Part shown: one piece after another, positions 44,457 through 53,324 of the stretch
How the letters are laid out: each line of letters starts with the position of its first letter
Numbering within the stretch: position 1 is the first letter of the stretch
Assembly (NCBI RefSeq): GCF_014384785.1
Contig: NZ_JACRSU010000003.1
Location: 310,001-374,000, forward strand
Length of the DNA: 64,000 nt
DNA from: Congzhengia minquanensis
GTDB lineage: Bacteria > Bacillota > Clostridia > UBA1381 > UBA9506
Reading direction: 5' to 3'
Made by a program: the position numbers and the translations under genes
Notes under the pieces: model-generated
What the model saw: only the letters and a program-made list of their open reading frames with translations
Told to the model about the DNA's origin: nothing
Databases searched by the model: none

Positions 44457-46007
44457 TTATTGATAATCCGTAATTCCTTTGCCGCTGTTGGGGTTAAAGT
44501 GTGAATATACCTGATCGGCGCAGAACAGCGCTAAAAGCACAGTGCAAATTGTTCGTTTCTGCCGCTGCGGTATTTTTTGAAACAGGCCGTCCAGAGCGGG
44601 AGCAATGAGGTAGACTGCTGCGCAGCCGCCCAGAGCGAAAACTAAAAGCCCTTCCAGACAAATCCGGCCGTTTAAATTGAGGAAATAACCGCTGTAATCC
44701 CACCATTTCATGCCTTTGCTGAACTCCAAGTACCAGGACGTGGCATATTCAACAACGCCGCACAGCACCATGGTAGCGGCAAACATAAGTACGGGCTTGC
44801 TTCTGAATTTTTTTAGCAAAATAAGAACCAAAACGCCGCCTGTCCCGTAAATAGGCAGCCACGGCCCAAAGGAAACGCCCCTGTTTACAAAAACGCCGTC
44901 CTTAAACAAATGCAGACTGACCTCCCACACCCAGCCAACAAAGGAAAACGCAAAAAATATTAAAATCAGCGACGAGACGCTGTAACTTCTGTTGTAATCT
45001 GCGCGGGCCCAGTGCCTTGCAGGAGCAGGGGGAATAAAATAATCGTTAACAGGATATTCGCCAATTTGCTCCTCTTTATCCAGCAGAACATCGCACAAAC
45101 GGTCGACTCCCGAAACGCAGCCAGCTTTGGCTTGGGCGCGGAGTGCCATATAAAATTCTGCGTCTGTCAGCTTTTTATATGGCTGAATAAAAAGGATTTC
45201 CAGCAGGTTAAACGTAAGCATATTCAAAAGGCTCCACGGCAGGAACGAAATATCCAGCACAAAGGCCCTCCATTTGTTCCCTTTCATCATTTCACGAGAA
45301 AGAGAAATCGCCTCCCGCGGGCTGATGTCCGGATTTTCTGCAGCGATAAACGGAACAAGCCGGTAAGAGTATGTTTTAATCAATCCGCCGACAATGGTAA
45401 AGGTCCAAAAAAGCTGGAACAGCCACTTGACAAACATAATTTTTACAATGCTGAAACAGCGTTTAATGTGCCAGGGAAATAAAATCCTGTTGAGCCGCGT
45501 ACGACTGTAAATTCTGGCCTCAAGCAGATACCGGCAGAAGCCAATTTGCAAAACGTTTTTTAGAAAAATAAAAATTAAAAAACTGATAAGAGCACCTGCA
45601 CCGATAATAATGCCGGGGCTGATCCGGTCGCTGAACACAATTTGGTTTATGGTGTTCATAATTCCATAAATCACGCTGCCTGCACCCTGGGTGTTGTTTG
45701 CAAACTGCGACAACACGCCGCCTGTCCAGCGTTTTGCCGTGTCGTTTTCTATGCCCATTCCGCCCAGAAAGCTGTCGACGATTTCCGTGTTACTGGTGCT
45801 TTCCTGCCGCGCGTTATCCACTGTTTTAGCGGCAGATGCCCCGGCAGACGGCCTGCTGTTCGGATGAAACATCTGTTCCGCGCTTTTAACCGGACTTACG
45901 GCATATCCCAGGGCAATTGAAACAAGCATACAGGTTATGACAATGCCCAAATAATTTCTTTTTAATGCGCCTTTCGCGTGGTGCTTTAAATCTTTTCTGT
46001 TCCACAT
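44457..46007 (-). CDS. DUF975-CmpB (PF06541) fusion membrane protein
   Basis: 516 residues in two halves. Residues about 1-300 match DUF975: the KGALKRNYLG start, then YSYRLVPFIAAENPDISPREAI, SREMMKGNKWRAFVLDISF and PYKKLTDAEFYMALR. Residues about 330-516 match the PF06541 'putative ABC-transporter type IV' family: FSFVGWVWEV, FVNRGVSFGPWLPIYGTGG, VEYATSW and WWDYSGYFLNLNGRICLEG. These two families usually occur as separate genes or neighbours. About ten membrane helices are predicted. Function is unknown. GGGAG precedes the ATG; it lies 18 bp after the channel-like gene. Confidence 0.85.
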   Translation of the reverse strand: MWNRKDLKHHAKGALKRNYLGIVITCMLVSIALGYAVSPVKSAEQMFHPNSRPSAGASAAKTVDNARQESTSNTEIVDSFLGGMGIENDTAKRWTGGVLSQFANNTQGAGSVIYGIMNTINQIVFSDRISPGIIIGAGALISFLIFIFLKNVLQIGFCRYLLEARIYSRTRLNRILFPWHIKRCFSIVKIMFVKWLFQLFWTFTIVGGLIKTYSYRLVPFIAAENPDISPREAISLSREMMKGNKWRAFVLDISFLPWSLLNMLTFNLLEILFIQPYKKLTDAEFYMALRAQAKAGCVSGVDRLCDVLLDKEEQIGEYPVNDYFIPPAPARHWARADYNRSYSVSSLILIFFAFSFVGWVWEVSLHLFKDGVFVNRGVSFGPWLPIYGTGGVLVLILLKKFRSKPVLMFAATMVLCGVVEYATSWYLEFSKGMKWWDYSGYFLNLNGRICLEGLLVFALGGCAAVYLIAPALDGLFQKIPQRQKRTICTVLLALFCADQVYSHFNPNSGKGITDYQ

Positions 46008-46025
46008 AGCTAATTCTCCCTGTTA

Positions 46026-47117
46026 TTAAAATTGAAAAGCCGAAAGCGGCAGAATGATATGCCCCAAAACGGTGGTAATCAAAACCGTATAAAATAAAAT
46101 TTTTCCAAAAAATTCTGCAAATCCGCTCTCATTATATTTCGACCGTATTCTGTTAATGACAACAATCAGAACGGTTGCAATCAGAACGGTGTAAATTCCC
46201 CACACATTGATAAACTCAAGCAGGCCGGTGTGCAAAGCATCGGGCACAAGATTTGCACCAATCATCAGGTTGGTTACAGTTCCGATTAAAATTGCGGGCA
46301 TCATACCCAAAGAATCTGTTTGGTGGTGTGCACAAATATACAACGTTATCAGCGCCCAAATTCCCGTTCCGATTAATGCAATAATACATTTCAAATAAAG
46401 GCCGATAGAATTGCGCTTTAATTCCATCGCAGTTAAAACTTCTGAATAGCTCTCCGTGCCGCCGCCTTTGTAATAGGCGCCCTCTGTATTGGCACTGCGG
46501 CGGTGAATAAAGAGCGCAGTGCCGCTTCTGTCAAGAGAAAACCCCGCTGCGTTCAGCTTCGGATTAATTCCGCTGTTTTCCTTATCTGGAATAAGCACAA
46601 TGTGCTCAATATTATCAAGGGGCTTTAAATAGAGCCTGAGCTGATACGACCCCAGGGGAAACCGTTTTGTGCCAAATTCCTTCGACACATCTGCCGTCAC
46701 TTCAAAAAGCTGATAATTGTTTCCGTTTTCCCTGTGTTCATCCTTTTTCACAATGTTTTTTATAGTCCCCTCATACAGTTCAAAACGGTGCTCCATATCC
46801 AAATCGTCAAAGCCGCTCCAATTAAACCAGCATTTGAATGTGACAGCATATTTTGAGTTTTTAATATCCACGCTGTCCAGCCGCTCAACATACGTGCCGG
46901 TTGTCAATTTCGCAGCGTTAGCAGAGGCGGCGATTTCAGCCTCCGTATAGGTGTCTGCTTCTGTGAAATAATAGTCCCAGCTTAGCTGTTCATTTTTTTT
47001 ATCTGCGATAAGATAAACGCTTGCAGAAGTGATAAAAGCTGCCGCTGCAAATGAGACAAAGCAAAACCAGAAAAGCAGCATTTTTCGCTGCTGCGATGTT
47101 AATTTGTATCGTTTCAT
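46026..47117 (-). CDS. Pentameric ligand-gated ion channel-like membrane protein
   Basis: 363 residues. An N-terminal helix (about 13-37) precedes a beta-rich extracytoplasmic domain (about 40-235) and four C-terminal helices (about 238-263, 268-290, 297-323, 337-358). The domain contains a strand ending KCWFNWSG (95-102) and the segment KRFPLGSYQLRLYL (151-164), which resembles the 'FPxDxQxL' Cys-loop region of the channel family. The M2-M3 region, with a Pro at 292 after helix two, aligns by eye with prokaryotic channels such as ELIC/GLIC. No Cys-loop cysteines are seen, as in most bacterial members. Ion channel function and ligand are inferred. It heads an operon with the DUF975-CmpB fusion and the FAD protein. 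Confidence 0.62.
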   Translation of the reverse strand: MKRYKLTSQQRKMLLFWFCFVSFAAAAFITSASVYLIADKKNEQLSWDYYFTEADTYTEAEIAASANAAKLTTGTYVERLDSVDIKNSKYAVTFKCWFNWSGFDDLDMEHRFELYEGTIKNIVKKDEHRENGNNYQLFEVTADVSKEFGTKRFPLGSYQLRLYLKPLDNIEHIVLIPDKENSGINPKLNAAGFSLDRSGTALFIHRRSANTEGAYYKGGGTESYSEVLTAMELKRNSIGLYLKCIIALIGTGIWALITLYICAHHQTDSLGMMPAILIGTVTNLMIGANLVPDALHTGLLEFINVWGIYTVLIATVLIVVINRIRSKYNESGFAEFFGKILFYTVLITTVLGHIILPLSAFQF

Positions 47118-47154
47118 ATTTACAGGCCCCGCTTATTAAATTTGTTGGAAACTC

Positions 47155-47183
47155 AAAAAAATCCCCGGCATTGGTTGCCGGGG
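47155..47183 (-). terminator. Terminator of glyA
   Basis: On the minus strand, CCCCGGCA (47183-47176) pairs with TGCCGGGG (47170-47163) around a 5-base loop, followed by ATTTTTTT. It separates glyA from the channel-like gene, which must have its own promoter or depend on readthrough; none was clearly seen. Confidence 0.9.
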
Positions 47184-47196
47184 TAATTTTTATGAA

Positions 47197-48447
47197 CTAT
47201 AAATTGCCGCCGCGGTAAAGCGGATATTTTGCACAAAGTGCTTCTACGCGCTTTGCAACGGCTTCTTTGGAATTTTCAAAATCGGAAATGAGCATATGAA
47301 TTAGCGTGCCGATTTCCACCATATCTTCCTCTTTCATGCCGCGGGAGGTAACCGCCGGCGTGCCGATGCGAATGCCGCTGGTGATGAACGGGCTTTTTGT
47401 TTCAAACGGAATGGTGTTTTTGTTCACCGTAATGCGCACCTCGTCCAGCCGTTTTTCCGCTTCTTTTCCTGTTACGTCAAAGTTCGTTAAATCTACCAGC
47501 ATCAGGTGGTTTTCCGTGCCGCCGGAAACTAAGCGAAAGCCCTGCTTGGTTAAAGTGTCGGCCAAAACAGCCGCGTTTTTCACAATCTGATTCTGATAAG
47601 CCTTAAACTCGTCTGTTAACGCTTCTTTAAAGCATACGGCCTTAGATGCGATAACGTGCATCAGCGGGCCGCCCTGAATTCCGGGGAAAATGGCCTTGTC
47701 AATCATCTTCGCATATTCCTCGCGGCAGAGGATTAGTCCGCCCCTGGGGCCGCGAAGGGTTTTGTGGGTGGTGGTGGTTACAAAGTCGGCATAGGGCACC
47801 GGGTTGGGGTGCAGCCCTGCCGCAACCAAGCCTGCAATGTGGGCCATGTCCACCAAAAGATATGCGCCCACCTCTTTTGCAATTTGAGCAAAGCGCTCAA
47901 AATCAATGATTCTGGGATATGCGCTTGCGCCTGCAATAATCATTTTCGGCTTGCATTCCTTTGCAAGCTTTAAAATTTCGTCATAGTTAATTTTCTCGTC
48001 CTTTTCGCTTACGCCGTAGGGAACGATGTTAAAATATTTACCGGAAATATTCACCGGGCTGCCGTGGGACAAATGTCCCCCGTGAGAAAGGTTCATGGAA
48101 AGCACGGTGTCGCCGGGTTCAAGGGCAGCAAAAAACACGGCCAGATTGGCACTTGCGCCGGAGTGGGCCTGCACGTTTGCGTGCTCTGCGCCAAACAGCT
48201 CTTTTGCGCGCTCTCTTGCCAGTTCCTCGGCCTTGTCAACAACTTCGCAGCCGCCGTAGTAGCGTTTGCCGGGATAGCCTTCCGCATATTTATTGGTGAG
48301 CGGCGAGCCCATGGCGCTCATCACCGCCTCGGAAACACAGTTTTCCGAAGCAATCAGTTCAATGTTCCTGTTCTGCCGTTCCAGCTCTTCTGAGATAACG
48401 CCGGCAATTTCAGGGTCGGTGTTTTTTATGTAGTCGAAACCAAACAT
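47197..48447 (-). CDS. glyA: Serine hydroxymethyltransferase GlyA
   Basis: PLP enzyme converting serine and tetrahydrofolate to glycine and methylene-THF, the main one-carbon supply. 416 residues, standard length. Motifs seen: [10 protein letters not shown] near the N-terminus, [13 protein letters not shown], and the PLP Lys in [14 protein letters not shown] near residue 227. It is the last gene of a long minus-strand run and has a strong terminator. It complements serC-serA at the left of the window. Confidence 0.97.
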   Translation of the reverse strand: MFGFDYIKNTDPEIAGVISEELERQNRNIELIASENCVSEAVMSAMGSPLTNKYAEGYPGKRYYGGCEVVDKAEELARERAKELFGAEHANVQAHSGASANLAVFFAALEPGDTVLSMNLSHGGHLSHGSPVNISGKYFNIVPYGVSEKDEKINYDEILKLAKECKPKMIIAGASAYPRIIDFERFAQIAKEVGAYLLVDMAHIAGLVAAGLHPNPVPYADFVTTTTHKTLRGPRGGLILCREEYAKMIDKAIFPGIQGGPLMHVIASKAVCFKEALTDEFKAYQNQIVKNAAVLADTLTKQGFRLVSGGTENHLMLVDLTNFDVTGKEAEKRLDEVRITVNKNTIPFETKSPFITSGIRIGTPAVTSRGMKEEDMVEIGTLIHMLISDFENSKEAVAKRVEALCAKYPLYRGGNL

Positions 48448-48513
48448 TTTTTATAAAACCTCTTTTCAGTTATGTAGTAAAACGACGGCAAAGCCGCCCG
48501 AAAGCCAAGCGGC

Positions 48514-48999
48514 TTATTTTTTCTTTTTCTTCTTTTTACCCTTAGAAGCGTGCTGAATTTTCTTCTTTTCCACCGGCGCTTCGGGGTGGGTTTTTAAAAT
48601 AACCGCTGTTACAATGGACAGCACAATGAAATATACCGCCATTAAAATGAAAACAGAAACAACGGCGACCTTCATTGTGAAAGCCGGAACGAGCTTTGTA
48701 ACAAACCCAAACCGCGGCGCATAGGTAACCAGTGCGGCAATGAACATGCCGAAAAAGATTGCGCTGTAGTTTTTGATTTTCGGAAATTTTGTTTTGCCCA
48801 GCACAAAAAACACAATTGCCGCCACGGCGGAAATGATGCCGATAATCCCCACGGTGTAAGCCGTTTGAATTGCGTAGCCCGCGCTGATAAAATTGTAGAC
48901 GTAGAGCATAATGAGCGCCCCGCAGAGCAAAATTCCAAAGTTTAAAATCAGCCTGTTGGATAGTTTTTCCCGTTCTTCCCTTGTCATAACTTTTGTCAT
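48514..48999 (-). CDS. Small four-helix membrane protein with poly-lysine tail
   Basis: 161 residues. A basic start (MTKVMTREEREKLSNR) is followed by four hydrophobic helices (about 18-37, 43-66, 78-95, 108-132) and a highly basic tail ending GKKKKKKK. I do not recognise the family. A tail of this kind would bind nucleic acid or anionic lipid on the cytosolic face. Lies between rsmE (71-bp gap) and glyA (66-bp gap). A Cys-rich overlapping frame at 48542-49024 is a shadow. Confidence 0.75.
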   Translation of the reverse strand: MTKVMTREEREKLSNRLILNFGILLCGALIMLYVYNFISAGYAIQTAYTVGIIGIISAVAAIVFFVLGKTKFPKIKNYSAIFFGMFIAALVTYAPRFGFVTKLVPAFTMKVAVVSVFILMAVYFIVLSIVTAVILKTHPEAPVEKKKIQHASKGKKKKKKK

Positions 49000-49070
49000 T
49001 TGTCCCCAATACCTTTCTGCCCATAGATATTTAACGCGCCCGGCGCGGGCAAAGCCGGGGGTTTCAATTG

Positions 49071-49823
49071 TTAACTGAGTTCGCCAAATGCATACATCAC
49101 GGCGGTGAGCACGGCACAGCCGGCAGTTTCGGTGCGCAAAATCCGTTTTCCAAGCGTTACGGCAGGAATTCCCGCCGCGGAAAATGACGCAATCTCCTCC
49201 GATTCAAACCCGCCCTCAGGGCCGATGAAAAAGCCCAGGCTTTTTGGTTTTCCATTGCCGGAAGCGGCCTCTAAAACAGATTTTAGCGGCATGTCCCGCT
49301 CGTTTTCATAGGCCGCAAAGGTAACGTCCAGCGCGCCGGCCATTAAAATGGCCTCAGGAAGCGGAACAACGCCTGTTACCTCAGGAATTACGCCTCTGCC
49401 GCACTGTTTTACAGACTCTGCCGCAATTTTGCGCCAGCGGGCAAGCTTTTTTTCCTCCGCCTTTGCGTCCCGCACAGCCGCCACACAGCGGTGGGCGGAT
49501 ACGGGCACAATACGGCCAATTCCCAGCTCGGTGCACTTTTCAATGATGAAATCCATCTTTCCCTGCTTGGGCAAAGCCTGAAACAGGGTAACGGCAAGCT
49601 CCGGCTCTGCCAGACAGGGGTGCGATTCGTTGATGTTCAGCTCCACCCGGTCTTTATAAAGGTCTGTAATAACAGCGGAGAAGTCTGTTCCCTGGCCGTC
49701 GCACAGGGTGATCGCGTCGCCCGCTGATAGTCTTAAAACCTTAGTAATGTGAGCCGCGTCGCTGCCGGAGATAACGGTGTGCCCATTTATAATTGAGTTT
49801 TTTTCTATAAAAAATTTCGGCAT
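49071..49823 (-). CDS. rsmE: 16S rRNA (uracil-1498-N3)-methyltransferase RsmE
   Basis: 250 residues, SPOUT-class methyltransferase with a trefoil knot. A PUA-like N-terminal domain (1-70) precedes the SPOUT domain with ALPKQGKMDFIIEKCTELG near 90, FFIGPEGGFESEEI near 203 and the C-terminal LGKRILRTETAGCAVL. It modifies U1498 of 16S rRNA in the assembled 30S subunit. It lies 39 bp after the HAD gene. Confidence 0.95.
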   Translation of the reverse strand: MPKFFIEKNSIINGHTVISGSDAAHITKVLRLSAGDAITLCDGQGTDFSAVITDLYKDRVELNINESHPCLAEPELAVTLFQALPKQGKMDFIIEKCTELGIGRIVPVSAHRCVAAVRDAKAEEKKLARWRKIAAESVKQCGRGVIPEVTGVVPLPEAILMAGALDVTFAAYENERDMPLKSVLEAASGNGKPKSLGFFIGPEGGFESEEIASFSAAGIPAVTLGKRILRTETAGCAVLTAVMYAFGELS

Positions 49824-49862
49824 TTTTCCGCCTTTCTAAGCAAAAAACGCTTATTCATTATA

Positions 49863-50618
49863 TCATTTTGCGTCCGGTTTGTCAAGAGAAGACGCACCGG
49901 CTTTGCCGCCGGCAAAAAACGCGTGCAGAGCGGCGCAGTCTGAAAAAAACGCGTCGGAGCGTGCGCGGATTTGTGTTTCGTCCTGAGCAGAATTCCGGTC
50001 TGCCACGGCAACGACTGCAATGTTTGCAGCATTTGCCGCCTCCACGCCGGCCAGGGAGTCTTCCACCACCAAACAATCGTCAGGGGATGCACCGAGGGCG
50101 GACAAAATCAGCTCATGCACCTGAGGCGAGGGCTTTAGCTCTGTTACATCGTCCCGGGTGTAAATGCGCGAAAACAGCGCGCCAAAGTTTGCCTTGCTTT
50201 TGATGTTTTCATTCCACTGCATATACTTTTCCACATTGGCCCGGGAGGTGGTGCTGGCAAGCACCAGGGTTCGCCCCTGCGCCTTTAAATAAGACAGCAG
50301 TTCCGCCGCGCTGGGCTTTAACTTCACGGTGTTTTTCAAATAGCCGTCTGCTATTTCATACCGCAGTTTGTGAATGTCCTCCGCTGACAGGCCTGATCCG
50401 CAAAGCATTCCTAAACTGGCACAGTAAGCTGCATAGGGGGCTTTTTCTCCGCGGAACCGGGTTAAAAGCTCGTCACGCCGCGTTTGAATAACGGTTTCTT
50501 CTTCAGGATGGCCGCCCAACTGCAAAATCAGCCTGCGGTCCACCTCGTTCCACATGCCGACCGAGTCTATCAGTGTGCCATCTAAATCGAAAATGATTAC
50601 CTTTTTATCTTTCAGCAT
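49863..50618 (-). CDS. HAD-superfamily hydrolase, beta-phosphoglucomutase/phosphatase-like
   Basis: 251 residues. HAD motif I DLDGTLIDS (10-18), motif II LASTTSR near 120, conserved Lys in the TELKPSPQVH segment, and motif IV VVEDSLAGVEAA near 185 are all present. The helical insert between motif I and II is a C1 cap. It likely dephosphorylates a small sugar phosphate or isomerises one; substrate not predictable. Starts 3 bp after dapL. Confidence 0.88.
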   Translation of the reverse strand: MLKDKKVIIFDLDGTLIDSVGMWNEVDRRLILQLGGHPEEETVIQTRRDELLTRFRGEKAPYAAYCASLGMLCGSGLSAEDIHKLRYEIADGYLKNTVKLKPSAAELLSYLKAQGRTLVLASTTSRANVEKYMQWNENIKSKANFGALFSRIYTRDDVTELKPSPQVHELILSALGASPDDCLVVEDSLAGVEAANAANIAVVAVADRNSAQDETQIRARSDAFFSDCAALHAFFAGGKAGASSLDKPDAK

Positions 50619-50621
50619 TGC

Positions 50622-51812
50622 TTACTTTTTATAAATATCCGCGTTTTCTAATCGGCGCATAGCTTCTTTCGTCTGCTCCGGGTCGCCGAAAGCCGTGAGC
50701 CGGAAGAACCCTTCGCCATTTTCGCCAAAACCCGCCCCCGGCGTGCCGTTGATGGAAAGCTTGGTGAGCAAATAGTCGAAAAAGTCCCACGACTTCATGC
50801 CTTCCGGGCACTTAAGCCAGATGTAGGGTGAATTTTCGCCGCCGGTGTAGAAAATGCCCAGCTTTTTCATGGTTGCTACAATTACTTTGGCGTTTTCCAT
50901 ATAACCGTCAATGTTTTCCTGAATTTGCTTTCTGCCCTCGGGGGAGAACACCGCCTCGGCACCACGCTGAACGATATAGTTCACGCCGTTAAACTTGGTG
51001 GTTTGGCGGCGCAGCCACATTTTGTTTAAGGAAAGACCGTCTGACTCCAGCTCCAGAGGAACAACGGTGTAACCGCAGCGCGTTCCCGTAAAGCCTGCCG
51101 TTTTCGAGAACGAGCAGAATTCAATGGCACATTTTTTCGCGCCCTCAATTTCAAAAATACTGCGGGGAAGGGAGCTGTCCCGCACAAAGGCCTCATAGGC
51201 TGCGTCGAACAGAATTATCGCGTGGTTATCAATTGCATAGTCCACCCACGCTTTCAGCTGATCTTTGGTATAAACCGCACCGGTGGGATTGTTGGGCGAG
51301 CACAGGTAAATAAGGCCGGCTTTCACCGCTTCGTCCGGCATGGGCAAAAAGCCGTTTTCTTCATTGGCGTTCATGTAAACAATATTTCTTCCGTCCATGA
51401 TGTTCGTGTCCACATACACTGGATACACCGGGTCGGGAACCAGTACGGTGTTGTCTTTGTCGAACAAATCTAAAATGTTGCCCACATCACTTTTTGCTCC
51501 GTCGCTGACAAAAATTTCATCTAATTCCAGGCTTACGCCTTTTTCTTTATAATAATTTAAAATGGCTTCTTTTAAAAAGCCATAACCCTGCTCCGGGCCA
51601 TATCCGCGGAAGCTTTCTGCTTTGCCCATTTCGTCGCAGGCCTTTTTCATGGCGTTTACCACGGCGGGGCAAAGGGGGCGGGTTACGTCGCCAATGCCAA
51701 GCTTAATGATGGGAAGCGCCGGATTGGTTTTTTGAAAATCTGCCACTTTTTTTCCGATGGTGGAAAACAGATAGCTCTGTTGTAAATTTTTGTAATTGGT
51801 GTTTAAGTTCAT
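50622..51812 (-). CDS. dapL: LL-diaminopimelate aminotransferase DapL
   Basis: 396 residues from the ATG at 51812 (GGAGGAG 9 bases upstream); in-frame TTG 51830 and ATG 51821 overlap the ribosome site. A class I PLP aminotransferase converting tetrahydrodipicolinate directly to LL-diaminopimelate, bypassing the acylated DapC-DapE route. Motifs: NPTGAVYTKDQ for cofactor/substrate and the PLP Lys in SFSKTAGFTGTRCGY. The adjacency to dapF, the next enzyme, supports the DapL assignment over other aminotransferases. Confidence 0.94.
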   Translation of the reverse strand: MNLNTNYKNLQQSYLFSTIGKKVADFQKTNPALPIIKLGIGDVTRPLCPAVVNAMKKACDEMGKAESFRGYGPEQGYGFLKEAILNYYKEKGVSLELDEIFVSDGAKSDVGNILDLFDKDNTVLVPDPVYPVYVDTNIMDGRNIVYMNANEENGFLPMPDEAVKAGLIYLCSPNNPTGAVYTKDQLKAWVDYAIDNHAIILFDAAYEAFVRDSSLPRSIFEIEGAKKCAIEFCSFSKTAGFTGTRCGYTVVPLELESDGLSLNKMWLRRQTTKFNGVNYIVQRGAEAVFSPEGRKQIQENIDGYMENAKVIVATMKKLGIFYTGGENSPYIWLKCPEGMKSWDFFDYLLTKLSINGTPGAGFGENGEGFFRLTAFGDPEQTKEAMRRLENADIYKK

Positions 51813-51844
51813 ATGTTGCATCTCCTCCAAAGTATGTTGTATGT

Positions 51845-52693
51845 TTATACCTCAACCTCGCCGCAAAACGCATAGGCGGCAGGGCCGGTCATGTAAACCG
51901 CGTCGTCTGTGTAACAAATGGTTAAATCGCCGCCGCGGAGCTTTACCAAAATGTCTGCACCCTTTTCGCACAGTCCATTTTCACAGGCGGCTACCGCCGC
52001 CGCACAGGCGCCTGTGCCGCAGGCCCAGGTTTCGCCGCTGCCGCGTTCCCACACGCGCATTGTAAGTTCGTTTTTGCCCGTTAACCGAACAAATTCGGTG
52101 TTCACCCGCTCCGGGAACAGGGGGTCGTTTTCAAACCCGGGGCCAATTTTTTCAAGGTCTAAGCCATAGGGGTCGTCTGTAAAAATTACGTTGTGTGGAT
52201 TGCCCATGGAAACACAGGTGATTTTGTGCACCTCGCCGCCCACTGTTGTTTCAAAGCCCACAATTTTGTCGCCGGTGAGCGTTACGGGGATTTTCTCCGG
52301 CGCAAGCTCGGCTTTGCCCATGTTCACGCGCACCGCCGCCACTTCGCCGTTTTCTACGGAAAGGGTCAGGCGCTTTGTTCCGCTTTTCGTTTCCACCAAG
52401 ATGGTGGTTTTAGAAACAAGCCCGTGGTCGAACAAAAATTTTCCCACACAGCGAATGGCGTTGCCGCACATGTTCCCCTCCGAGCCGTCGGCATTAAACA
52501 TGCGCATTTTTGCATCAGCTTTTTCAGGCTCGTCCGGCGGCAAAATCAGCACAATGCCATCGCCGCCCACAGAAAAGTGCCGGTCTGAAAGCCGAATTGC
52601 AAGCTCCTCGGGGTTTTCAATTTCTGTTTCAAAACAGTTAAAATAAATATAGTCGTTTCCAATGCCGTGCATTTTTGTAAAATGAAGTTTCAT
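51845..52693 (-). CDS. dapF: Diaminopimelate epimerase DapF
   Basis: 282 residues. Converts LL- to meso-diaminopimelate for lysine and cell wall. The two catalytic cysteines are visible in NMCGNAIRC (about residue 76) and ETWACGTGACAAA (about 222). Its start overlaps the stop of the ANTAR regulator gene by 4 bp, linking lysine/cell-wall synthesis with the glnA regulator in one transcript. Confidence 0.96.
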   Translation of the reverse strand: MKLHFTKMHGIGNDYIYFNCFETEIENPEELAIRLSDRHFSVGGDGIVLILPPDEPEKADAKMRMFNADGSEGNMCGNAIRCVGKFLFDHGLVSKTTILVETKSGTKRLTLSVENGEVAAVRVNMGKAELAPEKIPVTLTGDKIVGFETTVGGEVHKITCVSMGNPHNVIFTDDPYGLDLEKIGPGFENDPLFPERVNTEFVRLTGKNELTMRVWERGSGETWACGTGACAAAVAACENGLCEKGADILVKLRGGDLTICYTDDAVYMTGPAAYAFCGEVEV

Positions 52694-53289
52694 TTATCGA
52701 TTCCTTTCTTTAAAGGGTCTGTGCCTCCATAGGTGGCGAGTACCGCCCGGGCGACCTTTTCTTTTGTCACACGCATGTCCATGGCGTGGCGCTTTAAATA
52801 GCTGTAGGCCTGGTCTTCTGACAAAGACAGCCGTTCCATGAGCACGCATTTTGCCCGGTCAATAATGCGGATTTCCTCAATCCGCTTTTGCAGCTGGACG
52901 TTTTCGTTCTTGAGCCCCAAAAGACGGCTGCGCGAGGCCTCTAACAGCTTCACCGCCTGATAGAAAAACGGTTTGTGAAAGGGCTTTTCCAGCACAAAAA
53001 TCCCAAATTCCTCCACCCGTTCTAAAATGGAGTCTGCCAAATCGGATTTTACTAAAAGCATAACGCCGGAGACGGTAGAGTCTGCACAGTAAAGCGCAAA
53101 GTCGTGACCAAACTCGTCTGACAGCGGCGTGTTGATGATTACCAAATCGTAGTCGGCGTCAATCACCATGCGCCTTGCCTCGCTGCCGCTTGATGCAAAA
53201 TCAAGGGTTTCACAGTCGCCCGAGGAAACCAGGTCTTTTAAGTAATTCTGGTTTTTGGGGGCGCTGTTGGCAATTAAAATGCTGTTCAC
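52690..53289 (-). CDS. ANTAR-domain antitermination regulator with pseudo-receiver
   Basis: 199 residues, GTG start at 53289 with AAGGAG 8 bases upstream. Residues 1-120 form a receiver-like domain, but the phosphoacceptor position is Asn53 (IINTPL) and the N-terminal acidic pair is missing (ANSAPK), while Lys102 (EKP) remains. A coiled-coil (about 120-140) leads to the ANTAR RNA-binding domain (about 140-190: AKCVLMERLSLSEDQAYSYLKRHAMD). ANTAR proteins bind paired hexaloop hairpins in mRNA leaders to prevent termination. It lies 35 bp after glnA, matching the glnA-ANTAR (NitR/GlnR-like) pair of clostridia. Confidence 0.93.
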   Translation of the reverse strand: MNSILIANSAPKNQNYLKDLVSSGDCETLDFASSGSEARRMVIDADYDLVIINTPLSDEFGHDFALYCADSTVSGVMLLVKSDLADSILERVEEFGIFVLEKPFHKPFFYQAVKLLEASRSRLLGLKNENVQLQKRIEEIRIIDRAKCVLMERLSLSEDQAYSYLKRHAMDMRVTKEKVARAVLATYGGTDPLKKGIDK

Positions 53290-53324
53290 GTTTCACTCTC
53301 CTTTTAAGGCAATTTCGGCCGCGA

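Noticed and set aside
48542..49024. 160-residue minus-strand frame rich in Cys, His and Arg overlapping the small membrane protein gene
   Set aside because: The alternative frame gives four clean membrane helices and a good start, whereas this frame has random-like composition.
49039..49059. CCCGGC/GCCGGG hairpin after rsmE as a terminator
   Set aside because: No T-run on the minus strand and a 9-base loop; not enough to call termination between rsmE and the next gene.
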